DNA from: Polaribacter septentrionalilitoris
GTDB lineage: Bacteria; Bacteroidota; Bacteroidia; Flavobacteriales; Flavobacteriaceae
Length of the DNA stretch: 64,000 nucleotides
Reading direction: 5' to 3'
NCBI RefSeq assembly: GCF_009832745.1
Contig: NZ_VRMJ01000042.1
Location: 248,001 to 312,000 of the forward strand
Within the stretch, counting starts at the first letter, position 1. Each line of letters starts with the position of its first letter. This document shows positions 26,478 through 34,822 of this stretch, piece by piece. The notes beneath the pieces are model-generated. The model searched no databases, was not told where the DNA came from, and saw nothing but the letters and a program-made list of their open reading frames with translations. The position numbers were made by a program, and so were the translations under genes.

Positions 26478-27872
26478 ATGAGCATCTCAGAAATCAACAA
26501 CGACATTCCTATATTTGCAGGTGATACCACAATTTTTGGAATTTTATGTGTTATTCTAGCACTGATTTTTTACACCTCTAAACTCAATTCTTTTTCCAAA
26601 TTTTACAAAGTAGTTCCTGCTTTATTATTGTGTTATTTTGTGCCATCAATTTTTAGTTCTTTAGGTATTATTGCAGACAAATGGATAGACGTTCAAGCCA
26701 CAATAACTCACTTAAACACGCTGTATGGCAACTTAGAAAATGTAACCAACTTAGCATCATTAAAAGCCTACATTGCTACAAATAATATAGACAGCGCTGT
26801 GTACGATCAGTTTACAGGAAAAAGTAGTATTTATTATGTTTCATCACGTTTTTTATTACCAGCTTCTTTGGTATTATTAACGTTGAGTATCGATTTAAAA
26901 GGCGTGTTTAAATTAGGTCCAAAAGCATTAATCATGTTTTTAACAGCTACAATTGGGGTGATGATTGGTGGACCATTAGCCATTTTATTTTTCAACTATG
27001 TAGCACCAGATATTTTAGTACAAGTAGAAGGAACAGAACTTTGGAAAGGACTTTCTACAGTGGCAGGAAGTTGGATTGGTGGTGGTGCAAACCAATTGGC
27101 AATGAAAGAACAATGGGAAGTTAGCGATAGCTTATTTAGTATTATGGCAGTGGTAGATGTTTTAGTTGCCGAAGTTTGGATGGCATTTTTATTATTGGGC
27201 GTTGCCAAATCTGATGCGATCGACAAATGGTTTAAAGCTGATAACTCATCCATCACAAACCTTAAAAATAAGATGGAAAAATTCACTTTAGAAACCGCAA
27301 GAATTCCGTCTTTTAACGATTTAATTATTTTATTAGGAATCGCATTTGGTGTAACCACAATTGGTCATTTTGTAGGAGATAATTTAGGAAGTTACATTAC
27401 CAACAATGTTCCTTTTTTGGTTGATTTTGGCCTTGGAAGTTCTTTCTTCTGGTTAATTATTACAGCAACTACTATTGGTATTTTCTTATCTTTTACCAAA
27501 GCCAAAAGTTACGAAGGTGCAGGAGCAAGTAAAATAGGAACCGTTTTTATTTACATTTTAGTAGCCTCTATTGGTATGAAAATGAACCTGAATGCCATTG
27601 TAGAAAACATCAGTTTGTTTGCCATTGGTTTTGTTTGGATGATTATCCATGTAGGCTTACTATTTTTGATGGCAAAAATTATCAAAGCACCCTATTTCTT
27701 TTTAGCTGTAGGTTCTAAAGCAAATATTGGTGGTGCAGCTTCTGCCCCAGTTGTGGCAGGTGCATTTCATCCGTCTTTAGCACCAGTTGGAGTTTTATTA
27801 GCAGTTTTAGGATATGCATTAGGTACTTACGGAGCGTTTTTCTGTGCCTTAATGATGAAATGGGTAAGTTAA
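26478..27872 (+). CDS. DUF819 family multi-span membrane protein
   Basis: A 464-residue inner-membrane protein with about ten or more hydrophobic helices. Conserved glycine-rich turns (GSWIGGGANQLAM at about residues 197-209 and KANIGGAASAPVVAG at about 415-429) are hallmarks of the DUF819 family (YjcL-like), which look like transporters with two inverted halves. The substrate is unknown. It is the last gene of the group from 22585; the next gene has its own likely promoter. Confidence 0.88.
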   Translation: MSISEINNDIPIFAGDTTIFGILCVILALIFYTSKLNSFSKFYKVVPALLLCYFVPSIFSSLGIIADKWIDVQATITHLNTLYGNLENVTNLASLKAYIATNNIDSAVYDQFTGKSSIYYVSSRFLLPASLVLLTLSIDLKGVFKLGPKALIMFLTATIGVMIGGPLAILFFNYVAPDILVQVEGTELWKGLSTVAGSWIGGGANQLAMKEQWEVSDSLFSIMAVVDVLVAEVWMAFLLLGVAKSDAIDKWFKADNSSITNLKNKMEKFTLETARIPSFNDLIILLGIAFGVTTIGHFVGDNLGSYITNNVPFLVDFGLGSSFFWLIITATTIGIFLSFTKAKSYEGAGASKIGTVFIYILVASIGMKMNLNAIVENISLFAIGFVWMIIHVGLLFLMAKIIKAPYFFLAVGSKANIGGAASAPVVAGAFHPSLAPVGVLLAVLGYALGTYGAFFCALMMKWVS

Positions 27873-27938
27873 ATTTTACAGTTTTTAATAGTCTTTATCT
27901 TGATAAATACGCATATTTGCAATCGAAATTTTAGATTT

Positions 27939-28640
27939 ATGAAGAAAATTTTTACACTTTTTGCGTTATCACTTTTTATGGTAGCTTGTTCTTCTAAGAA
28001 TGAAGGGAACATGATTGTTACTGGGCAAATTAAAGGTTTAAAAAAAGGAACCCTTTACTTACAGAAAATGAAAGACACTATTTTAGTTTCTGTAGATTCT
28101 GTTAAACTTGTAGGTAACGATACTTTTATTTTAACAGATGATATTGATACTCCAGAATTGTATTACTTAACCTTTGATGGAAATACAACAGATAAAAGAA
28201 TTTTATTTTTTGGAGAAAAAGGTACTATTACCATTAATAATGATGTAGATAAATTTGGTTTTCAACCTGAAATTATGGGCTCTAAAAACCAAACCATTTT
28301 AGAAACTTACAACAAAATAAAAATGAAGTTTCAAAATGAGAGATTAGAATTTGTCAAGAAAAACCTTGAAGCACGAAAAGCCAATGATCTAGCGTTGATA
28401 GATAAATTACAAAAAGAGTACCAACAACTCTCAAAACGTAGAGTGTTATACACCACTAATTTTGCCTTAAATAATGCAGACACAGAAGTAGCCCCTTATT
28501 TAGGTTTAACAGAAATGTACGATGCTAGCTTACAATTGTTAGACACTGTAAACAACTCTCTTTCTCAGCGTGTTAAAACCACCAAATATGGAAAACGTTT
28601 TCAAGAATACGTTAAAGATCTAAAGAACAAAGAACAATAA
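27939..28640 (+). CDS. DUF4369 domain lipoprotein
   Basis: A 233-residue lipoprotein (MKKIFTLFALSLFMVACSS, lipobox VACS with Cys17). Next comes a DUF4369 domain (VTGQIKGLKKGTLYLQKMKD, then SVDSVKLVGNDTFIL), and the C-terminal half is helical and charged. Such domains often precede a thioredoxin domain; here none follows, so it is a stand-alone version. ATG at 27939 is chosen for the lipoprotein signal; an in-frame TTG at 27900 is less likely. A near-consensus -7 box (CATATTTG, 27912-27919) lies just upstream. A terminator follows at 28664. Confidence 0.82.
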   Translation: MKKIFTLFALSLFMVACSSKNEGNMIVTGQIKGLKKGTLYLQKMKDTILVSVDSVKLVGNDTFILTDDIDTPELYYLTFDGNTTDKRILFFGEKGTITINNDVDKFGFQPEIMGSKNQTILETYNKIKMKFQNERLEFVKKNLEARKANDLALIDKLQKEYQQLSKRRVLYTTNFALNNADTEVAPYLGLTEMYDASLQLLDTVNNSLSQRVKTTKYGKRFQEYVKDLKNKEQ

Positions 28641-28663
28641 AAATTTGTTGTTAATCTTATATA

Positions 28664-28693
28664 AAAACCGAGCTACATGCTCGGTTTTTTTTT
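28664..28693 (+). terminator. Rho-independent terminator after the DUF4369 gene
   Basis: Stem AACCGAGC (28666-28673) / GCTCGGTT (28679-28686) with a 5-base loop, followed by an unbroken T run to 28693. Confidence 0.92.
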
Positions 28694-28843
28694 GATTCAG
28701 TGTTTTTGCTTATTGTTTATTCCTCTTAAAAAACTAACTTCGCTCATTCCTAAACTAAATCATTGATAATAAGTTTCTTTAAGTGTTAACTGCCTTGAAA
28801 TTGATTTACATAAAAACTCACAAAACAATAAATAAAAAATATA

Positions 28844-30013
28844 ATGTATCTAATTGATAAGCCATATGTTTCTGATTTTCTTATCAACACCATTAAAGAA
28901 AATAACTACAAAGTTGTTGCAACTAAAATGGCTACTGAATTGATAGCTGATAATTCTTTAAATTGGATTAGCGAAAAAGAAGCTGTAGCAACTATAAAAA
29001 ATACCTCTTCTCAGAGAATCTATTCTAATTCAGAAAATGTTCTTAGTTGGATTGATAAACACTTTTGGGGAAGTAAATTGTCAAAACAAATCAATACATT
29101 CAAAGACAAAGTAAAGTTCAGAGAGGAAATAAAAGACATATTTCCTGAATTTAAATTCCAAAAAATCAAGCTAGAAAACATTCAGACTATTCCTGATAAA
29201 GAATTGACATTTCCATTTGTTATAAAACCATCAATAGGTTTTTTAAGTATTGGTGTATATATAATTAACAATATAAAAGACTGGATACAGGTAAAAGAAG
29301 AAATAAAGCCAGACAATCTCAAAAGTATTTTTCCAAAAAATGTACTTGACACTTCCCATTTTATTATAGAGGATTTTATTCAAGGTGAAGAATACGCTAT
29401 AGATTATTACCATAATGATAAAGGGGAGGTAATTATTCTAAATATTTTACATCATGTTTTTTCATCAGAAAAAGATACAAGTGACAGAGTATACTCTACT
29501 TCTAAAGCAATTATTAATCAACATAAGTTAAAATTAGAGAAGTTTTTAAACAAGATTGGAAATAAACTTCAATTAAAGAATTTTCCAGCTCATGCTGAAG
29601 TAAGAATAGATGAGAACGGAAAAATTGTTCCCATTGAAATCAACCCACTTCGATTTGGTGGTTGGTGCACCACAGCTGATTTATCTGGAGTTGCAGTTGG
29701 TATTAATACTTATAAGTACTATTTTGAAAATGCTTGTCCAAATTGGGACACCATATTTAAAGGAAAAGAAAACAAAATATTTAGTATTATCGTTTTAGAT
29801 AACGCTTCAGGAATTAAACCTAATGATATTTCCAAATTTGATTTTGAAGCTCTTGCTAATGATTTTGAAAACCCTATACTGATTAGAGAATTAGACATTA
29901 AAAAATATCCTCTTTTTGGCTTTGTTTTTACAGAAACTGATTTTGACAATAAAAAGGAACTATATGACATCCTTAGTTCAGATTTAAAAAAATACATCAG
30001 TATTAAGAAATAA
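28844..30013 (+). CDS. ATP-grasp domain protein
   Basis: A 389-residue cytoplasmic protein. The central and C-terminal parts carry an ATP-grasp fold: FPFVIKPSIGFLSIGVYII (nucleotide-binding Lys and glycine-rich loop, about residues 124-142), HFIIEDFIQGEEYAIDYYH, then HAEVRIDENGKIVPIEINPLR with the metal-binding Glu and Asn. The family joins a carboxylate to an amine or thiol. The substrate cannot be told, and no biosynthetic partner lies nearby: a terminator precedes it, and the next gene is convergent. A possible role is a peptide-like or amino-acid ligase. Confidence 0.82.
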   Translation: MYLIDKPYVSDFLINTIKENNYKVVATKMATELIADNSLNWISEKEAVATIKNTSSQRIYSNSENVLSWIDKHFWGSKLSKQINTFKDKVKFREEIKDIFPEFKFQKIKLENIQTIPDKELTFPFVIKPSIGFLSIGVYIINNIKDWIQVKEEIKPDNLKSIFPKNVLDTSHFIIEDFIQGEEYAIDYYHNDKGEVIILNILHHVFSSEKDTSDRVYSTSKAIINQHKLKLEKFLNKIGNKLQLKNFPAHAEVRIDENGKIVPIEINPLRFGGWCTTADLSGVAVGINTYKYYFENACPNWDTIFKGKENKIFSIIVLDNASGIKPNDISKFDFEALANDFENPILIRELDIKKYPLFGFVFTETDFDNKKELYDILSSDLKKYISIKK

Positions 30014-30149
30014 AAAGTTCAACACAATATTTACATTTGTTTTGATTACTTCATATTTTAAAATTTCTTCTAAAAATTATCATTCATATTGTTAATGATG
30101 AAATCAACTGAATATACTAGCAACTCAGAAAAATAAGAACGCTTAGAAA

Positions 30150-30914
30150 TCAACCCAAAAAAGTAATAACTTCTTGGTAAAATTGTTTTGGATTTTCTGC
30201 ATGCAGCCAATGTCCTGCATTTTTTATCTCAACAATTTTAGAATTCGGAAAATGCGCCTCTATGGTAGCTTCTTCATTCTTGGTAATATAATTAGATCTA
30301 TCACCTTTTAGAAATAAAGTATCTTTTTCAAAAATGGTAAAAGGAGGCAAAGGCTCTCCTACTTCTGAGTTACTCTCTGTTAAAGACTGTAAATTAAATC
30401 TAAAATCTAACACACCTTTTTCTTTCCAATATACATTTTTCAACAAAAATTGACGCACTCCCAACTCAGGAATCAATGCAGCCAATTTTTTATCTACTGC
30501 TCCCCTAGTATTTTGTATCGAAAAATCAATGGAATTCAATCCTGCTAAAATTGCATTATGATGGGGTTGGTATTTTCTTGGAGAAATATCTACAACTATT
30601 AATTTATTTAGCAATTCTGGGTAAGTTACCGCAAACAACATTGCTGTTTTTCCGCCCATAGAGTGTCCAATAATGCAGACTTTATCCAATTTGTAATGCT
30701 GTATGTAGCTGTACAAATCTTCCACCAAAACTTCGTAATTAAACTCATCTGCATGAAAACTACGTCCGTGATTTCTTTGGTCTATTAAATGTACTTCAAA
30801 ATCTTCCGAAAACTGATTCCCTAAGGTTTTCCAATTGTCAGACATTCCAAAATATCCGTGTAAAATCAACAACGGAGTTCCTTCACCAATAATTTTTGAA
30901 TGTAGTATTTCCAT
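30150..30914 (-). CDS. Cytoplasmic alpha/beta hydrolase (YbfF-like esterase)
   Basis: A 254-residue enzyme without a signal peptide. It has LLILHGYFGMSDNW (oxyanion region), DQRNHGRS, the nucleophile motif IGHSMGGKTAM and a terminal AGHWLHAENP histidine. This matches the YbfF/acyl-esterase branch of the fold. It lies 3 bases downstream of pdxJ on the same strand, an arrangement common in Flavobacteriaceae, so it is expressed with pdxJ. The substrate is unknown. Confidence 0.88.
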   Translation of the reverse strand: MEILHSKIIGEGTPLLILHGYFGMSDNWKTLGNQFSEDFEVHLIDQRNHGRSFHADEFNYEVLVEDLYSYIQHYKLDKVCIIGHSMGGKTAMLFAVTYPELLNKLIVVDISPRKYQPHHNAILAGLNSIDFSIQNTRGAVDKKLAALIPELGVRQFLLKNVYWKEKGVLDFRFNLQSLTESNSEVGEPLPPFTIFEKDTLFLKGDRSNYITKNEEATIEAHFPNSKIVEIKNAGHWLHAENPKQFYQEVITFLG

Positions 30915-30917
30915 ATT

Positions 30918-31631
30918 TTATTGTAGTCTGTGCAAATACATATTCACGACGTTTTCTAGCCCTAAATACAAACTTTCAGCAATCAAAGCATGTCCAATAG
31001 AAACTTCTGCCAAATGCGGTATATGTTCTTTGAAAAACTTAATGTTATCTAAACTTAAATCATGACCCGCATTAATACCCAAACCTAAATCGTGAGCAAC
31101 AATTGCAGCTTTTGTATATGGTTTTACAGCATTGACATTTCCCTTTTCAAACTCGCTTGCAAAATGTTCTGTGTAGAGTTCAATCCTATCAGCACCTGTT
31201 TTTGCAGCAGCTTCCATCAATTTTACATCAGTATCGATAAAAATTGAAGTTCTAATTCCGTTTTGTTGAAACTCTTTGATTACTTCTTGTAAAAAAGATT
31301 GATGCGTAATGGTATCCCAACCTGCATTAGACGTAATGGCATCTACAGCATCTGGCACCAAAGTAACTTGTGTAGGTTTTACTTCTAAAACCAAATCCAT
31401 AAAAGATTGTATCGGATTTCCTTCGATATTGTATTCTGTAGTTACCACATCTTTTAAAACTCTAGCATCTTGATAACGAATATGTCTTTCATCTGGTCTT
31501 GGATGAACAGTAATACCCTCTGCACCAAACTCTTGAATATCTGTTGCCACTTTTAAAAGGTTGGGTACATTTCCTCCTCTAGAATTGCGTAAGGTTGCAA
31601 TTTTATTGATATTTACACTTAATTTAGTCAT
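30918..31631 (-). CDS. pdxJ: Pyridoxine 5'-phosphate synthase
   Basis: It condenses 1-deoxyxylulose 5-phosphate with 3-amino-2-oxopropyl phosphate to form pyridoxine 5'-phosphate (DXP-dependent vitamin B6 pathway). The 237-residue protein has the TIM-barrel motifs [18 protein letters not shown], the active-site loop [11 protein letters not shown] (about residues 41-51), and the late [10 protein letters not shown] and EVSIGHALI. The length is normal. An exact -7 box lies at 31649-31656; it is the first gene of a two-gene operon with the esterase. Confidence 0.95.
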   Translation of the reverse strand: MTKLSVNINKIATLRNSRGGNVPNLLKVATDIQEFGAEGITVHPRPDERHIRYQDARVLKDVVTTEYNIEGNPIQSFMDLVLEVKPTQVTLVPDAVDAITSNAGWDTITHQSFLQEVIKEFQQNGIRTSIFIDTDVKLMEAAAKTGADRIELYTEHFASEFEKGNVNAVKPYTKAAIVAHDLGLGINAGHDLSLDNIKFFKEHIPHLAEVSIGHALIAESLYLGLENVVNMYLHRLQ

Positions 31632-31648
31632 TCTCTAAAATTAGAGTG

Positions 31649-31656
31649 CAAAGATA
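31649..31656 (-). promoter_or_regulatory. TAnnTTTG -7 box for pdxJ
   Basis: TATCTTTG on the minus strand is an exact match, 17 bases before the ATG at 31631. Confidence 0.55.
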
Positions 31657-31691
31657 ATTTATTAAATCATTTTATCCTATATTCGTGTTGT

Positions 31692-32351
31692 ATGAATATT
31701 ACAGAATACTTATCAGAAGAAATTAGACCACTTCGCTTAAAAGACGATGTAAAAAAAGCACAAAAAGTGTTTAAAAGCTACCCTATCACACATTTTCCTG
31801 TAATCGAAAACAACATGTTATTAGGTAATTTTGCGGAAGAAGATATTCAAACAATAGAAAATAAAGAAGACGAGTTGGTGATGTATAACCATTTATTGAA
31901 CTCTTTTTTTGCGGATGAAAAAGCAACTGTTTTAGAATTACTTAAAATTTTTGCAGATAACGATTCCAATATTATTCCCATTTTAAATGATAAAAAGGAA
32001 TATATCGGATATTTAGATTTGCGTGATGTGTTGGATGTATTTTCTTCAAGTCCGTTTATGATTGAAGAAGGAGAAACCTTAATTGTAGAAAAGTTACAAA
32101 ACGATTTTTCAATGAGTGAGATTACACAAATTGTTGAATCTAATGGCGGTAAATTATTAGGACTTTATATTTCTGAAAAAACTGGAGAGTTTGTTCAAAT
32201 TACAGTAAAAGTAATTTCGGATGAAATCAATGAAATTATGCAAACGTTTAGAAGGTATGATTATAAAATTGTATCCATGCATGAAAATGACATCTATCTA
32301 GAGGATTTGAAAAACAGATCAGACTATTTACAAAAATATTTAGAAATGTAA
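31692..32351 (+). CDS. CBS-domain pair protein with a C-terminal ACT-like region
   Basis: A 219-residue cytoplasmic protein. Two CBS motifs (residues about 1-60 and 65-120, with YPITHFPVIENNMLLGNF and SNIIPILNDKKEYIGYLDL) precede a region like an ACT fold (about 140-205: EITQIVESNGGKLLGLYI, ITVKVI). CBS pairs bind adenine nucleotides. The gene is divergent from pdxJ and directly upstream of nadK; its stop codon lies inside a 10-bp hairpin (32347-32370). The function is unknown, possibly nucleotide sensing. Confidence 0.85.
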   Translation: MNITEYLSEEIRPLRLKDDVKKAQKVFKSYPITHFPVIENNMLLGNFAEEDIQTIENKEDELVMYNHLLNSFFADEKATVLELLKIFADNDSNIIPILNDKKEYIGYLDLRDVLDVFSSSPFMIEEGETLIVEKLQNDFSMSEITQIVESNGGKLLGLYISEKTGEFVQITVKVISDEINEIMQTFRRYDYKIVSMHENDIYLEDLKNRSDYLQKYLEM

Positions 32352-32370
32352 CCTATACCAATAGGTTACA
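32347..32370 (+). other. Intercistronic hairpin overlapping a stop codon
   Basis: A perfect 10-bp stem, TGTAACCTAT (32347-32356) and ATAGGTTACA (32361-32370), with loop ACCA. It contains the stop codon of the CBS gene and ends 14 bases before the TTG start of nadK. There is no T run, so it is not a terminator. It may affect translation or mRNA stability. Confidence 0.7.
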
Positions 32371-32384
32371 CCAAAAATTACATT

Positions 32385-33284
32385 TTGAAAAAAGCAGCAA
32401 TTTACGGACAATCTTATGCCATTTCATCAGAAAATGAAATTCGCACATTGGTAAGTGTTCTTGAAAAAAATAATATTGAATTTTACATTGAAATTGATTT
32501 TTACAACCTGCTAACACAACACAACATTATAGAAGATAAATACCCTTCTTTTAAAAGTTTTCGTGATTTAGACAGTTCTTTCGACATTATGTTTACCATT
32601 GGTGGAGATGGAACTTTTTTGCGATCTGCCACACATATTAGAGATTTGAACATTCCTATTTTAGGAATTAATACTGGTAGATTAGGGTTTCTTGCAAATG
32701 TGCCTAAAGATGCAATTCAAGAAAGTGTCGAGTTGGTCTTAAACGGAGAGTACACCTTGCAAGAAAGATCTCTTTTATCTATAAAAACAGAACCAGAAGT
32801 TAATGATTTTAAAGAATTAGACTTTGCCTTAAATGAAGTTACCATCGCCAAAAAAAACACCACTTCTATGATTGGCGTTAAGACGTATTTAAATGGTGAA
32901 TACCTTACAAATTATTGGGCAGATGGTTTAATAATATCAACTCCTACAGGTTCTACAGGCTATTCACTAAGTTGTAATGGCCCTGTTATTTTGCCAGATT
33001 CTAAAAACATTGTTATCACTCCAATTGCACCTCATAATTTAAATGCAAGACCAATAGTAATTTCTGATGAGACTAAAATTACTTTAGAAGTAGACTCTAG
33101 AGAAAAAAGCTATTTAATTTCTTTAGATTCTAGAGTAACTACAGTACCAAATAACACCACTATTTTTATCGAGAAAACAGACTTTTCCATAAAAAGTATT
33201 TTGCCTAAAAACCAATCGTTTTTAAAAACACTAAGAGGTAAATTGTTGTGGGGAGAAGATATTAGAAATAAAACCAATCTTTAA
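32385..33284 (+). CDS. nadK: NAD kinase
   Basis: It phosphorylates NAD to NADP. The 299-residue protein has the diagnostic TIGGDGTFLRSA (about residues 72-83), LGINTGRLGFLAN, NEVTIAKK and the TPTGSTGYSLSCNGP motif (about 186-200), then ITPIAPHNLNARPIV. The length is normal. The start is TTG at 32385, giving MKKAAIYGQSY, which fits homologues; no ATG is available near it. A hairpin just upstream (32347-32370) plus the weak start codon could hold expression low. Confidence 0.93.
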   Translation: MKKAAIYGQSYAISSENEIRTLVSVLEKNNIEFYIEIDFYNLLTQHNIIEDKYPSFKSFRDLDSSFDIMFTIGGDGTFLRSATHIRDLNIPILGINTGRLGFLANVPKDAIQESVELVLNGEYTLQERSLLSIKTEPEVNDFKELDFALNEVTIAKKNTTSMIGVKTYLNGEYLTNYWADGLIISTPTGSTGYSLSCNGPVILPDSKNIVITPIAPHNLNARPIVISDETKITLEVDSREKSYLISLDSRVTTVPNNTTIFIEKTDFSIKSILPKNQSFLKTLRGKLLWGEDIRNKTNL

Positions 33285-33366
33285 CCATTTTTTTACAATA
33301 ATTACTCAAAATAGTTGTTATTCAAAAAAGACTGAATATTAACTTTATAAAGCAAATTGATTTACT

Positions 33367-33374
33367 TATATTTG
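33367..33374 (+). promoter_or_regulatory. TAnnTTTG -7 box for the PorG-like/uppS/bamA cluster
   Basis: TATATTTG is an exact match, 16 bases before the ATG at 33391. Confidence 0.55.
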
Positions 33375-33390
33375 CTCGCTATTTTTTAGA

Positions 33391-34068
33391 ATGAAAAACA
33401 GTATATTATTTTTTGTATTGGTAAGTTTCGCAACCTTTTCAACAGCTCAAATCCATGAATTGGGTTTGTCTTTTGGTGGATCAAATTATGTTGGTGATAT
33501 TGGCAAGAATTATTATGTCTATCCTAATAAACCTGCAGGTGCCTTATTTTATAAATACAACTGGAACCCTAGAATAGCGTTAAGAGCAACATACAGCTAT
33601 TTACCAATTTCTGGCAATGACGAAGATGCTGACACCAGATTCAGAAAAGATAGAATGTATAGTTTTACAAACACAATACACGAAGTAGCATTAGGTATAG
33701 AGTATAATTTTTATGAGTTTAATATGTCTTCTGATGATAAAACTTGGACACCATATCTTCTTTTAGAGTTGGCTGCATTTAATTATACAAACGTAATATC
33801 TCATACTGCTGTGAATAATATTGATTTTGGCAACAAAACTTCAATAGCAATTCCTTTTGGTATTGGATACAAATCTAAGTTACATAAAAAATTAGCATTT
33901 GCAATCGAAGCAAAATTTAGGTACACATTCCAAGACGATTTAGATTTTGTTACAAAGGATACCCCTGCAATTAATATCGAAGGTACAGGTAATGATTGGT
34001 ATATGTTCACGGGGGTTTCTCTGGTATATACTTTTGGTAGACCACCTTGCTATAAAGACGGTTTTTAA
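33391..34068 (+). CDS. DUF6089/PorG-like outer-membrane beta-barrel protein
   Basis: A 225-residue protein with a signal peptide (1-19, ending TAQ). Outer-membrane beta strands follow (HELGLSFGGSNYVGDIG, ALRATYSYLPISG, HEVALGIEYNFYEF, YMFTGVSLVYTFG). DUF6089 proteins include PorG, an outer-membrane component linked to the type IX secretion system. Its place directly before uppS and bamA is conserved in Bacteroidota. The family call is confident; a T9SS role here is inference. It lies 3 bases before uppS. Confidence 0.85.
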   Translation: MKNSILFFVLVSFATFSTAQIHELGLSFGGSNYVGDIGKNYYVYPNKPAGALFYKYNWNPRIALRATYSYLPISGNDEDADTRFRKDRMYSFTNTIHEVALGIEYNFYEFNMSSDDKTWTPYLLLELAAFNYTNVISHTAVNNIDFGNKTSIAIPFGIGYKSKLHKKLAFAIEAKFRYTFQDDLDFVTKDTPAINIEGTGNDWYMFTGVSLVYTFGRPPCYKDGF

Positions 34069-34071
34069 AAT

Positions 34072-34815
34072 ATGGATAAAAAACTACGCATAGACTTACA
34101 GAGAGTTCCTCAACATGTTGCTATTATCATGGATGGTAATGGGCGTTGGGCTAAAGGCCAAGGTATGAATAGGGTTTTTGGTCATAGAAATGCATTAACT
34201 GCTGTTAGACAATCCATAGAAACTGCTGCAGAAATTGGTGTTAAAGCAATCACACTTTATGCTTTCTCTACAGAAAACTGGAAAAGACCTAAACTAGAAG
34301 TAGACGCATTAATGAGTTTATTAGTAAACTCTCTTAAAAAAGAATATAATACTTTTCAAAAAAATGATGTTAAAGTAAATGCAATAGGTAATATTGGAGT
34401 GTTACCACAAAATGCTCAAAAAACTTTAGCAGATGTTATCGAGAAAACAAAAAAAAATCAAAGAATTGTAATGACATTGGCTTTGAGTTACGGCTCAAGA
34501 GAAGAAATTGTTAATGCAATTAAAAACATATCTAAAAAAGTTGTTAATAAAGACCTTTCGTTAAAAGAAATTGACGAAAAAACTATTAATAACCATTTAT
34601 ATACATTTAATTTGCCCGAGGTCGATTTAATGATAAGAACAAGTGGAGAACATCGCATTAGTAACTTCTTATTATGGCAAATGGCTTATGCTGAATTATA
34701 TTTTACAGATGTACTTTGGCCAGACTTTAGACAAGAGCATTTTTATGATGCTATAATAGATTATCAGAATAGAGAGAGAAGATTTGGAAAGACAAGCGAA
34801 CAAATTACAGAGTAA
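34072..34815 (+). CDS. uppS: Isoprenyl (undecaprenyl) diphosphate synthase
   Basis: It makes the C55 lipid carrier for cell-wall and glycan assembly by adding isopentenyl units. The 247-residue protein has the active-site loop AIIMDGNGRWAKGQGMNR (Asp and Asn in DGNGRW), FGHRNAL, YAFSTENWKRP and the C-terminal IRTSGEHRISNFLLWQ. The length is typical. It is followed after 7 bases by bamA. The cis-prenyl chain length cannot be read from the sequence, but the context and family say undecaprenyl. Confidence 0.95.
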   Translation: MDKKLRIDLQRVPQHVAIIMDGNGRWAKGQGMNRVFGHRNALTAVRQSIETAAEIGVKAITLYAFSTENWKRPKLEVDALMSLLVNSLKKEYNTFQKNDVKVNAIGNIGVLPQNAQKTLADVIEKTKKNQRIVMTLALSYGSREEIVNAIKNISKKVVNKDLSLKEIDEKTINNHLYTFNLPEVDLMIRTSGEHRISNFLLWQMAYAELYFTDVLWPDFRQEHFYDAIIDYQNRERRFGKTSEQITE

Positions 34816-34822
34816 ATTCATT

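Noticed and set aside
30032..30039. TACATTTG box followed by a 13-codon ORF in the gap after the ATP-grasp gene
   Set aside because: No coding signal, no ribosome site and no terminator; a chance match is more likely.
34784..34822. Upstream start for bamA overlapping uppS
   Set aside because: The extension lacks signal-peptide character; the ATG at 34823 gives a textbook signal peptide.
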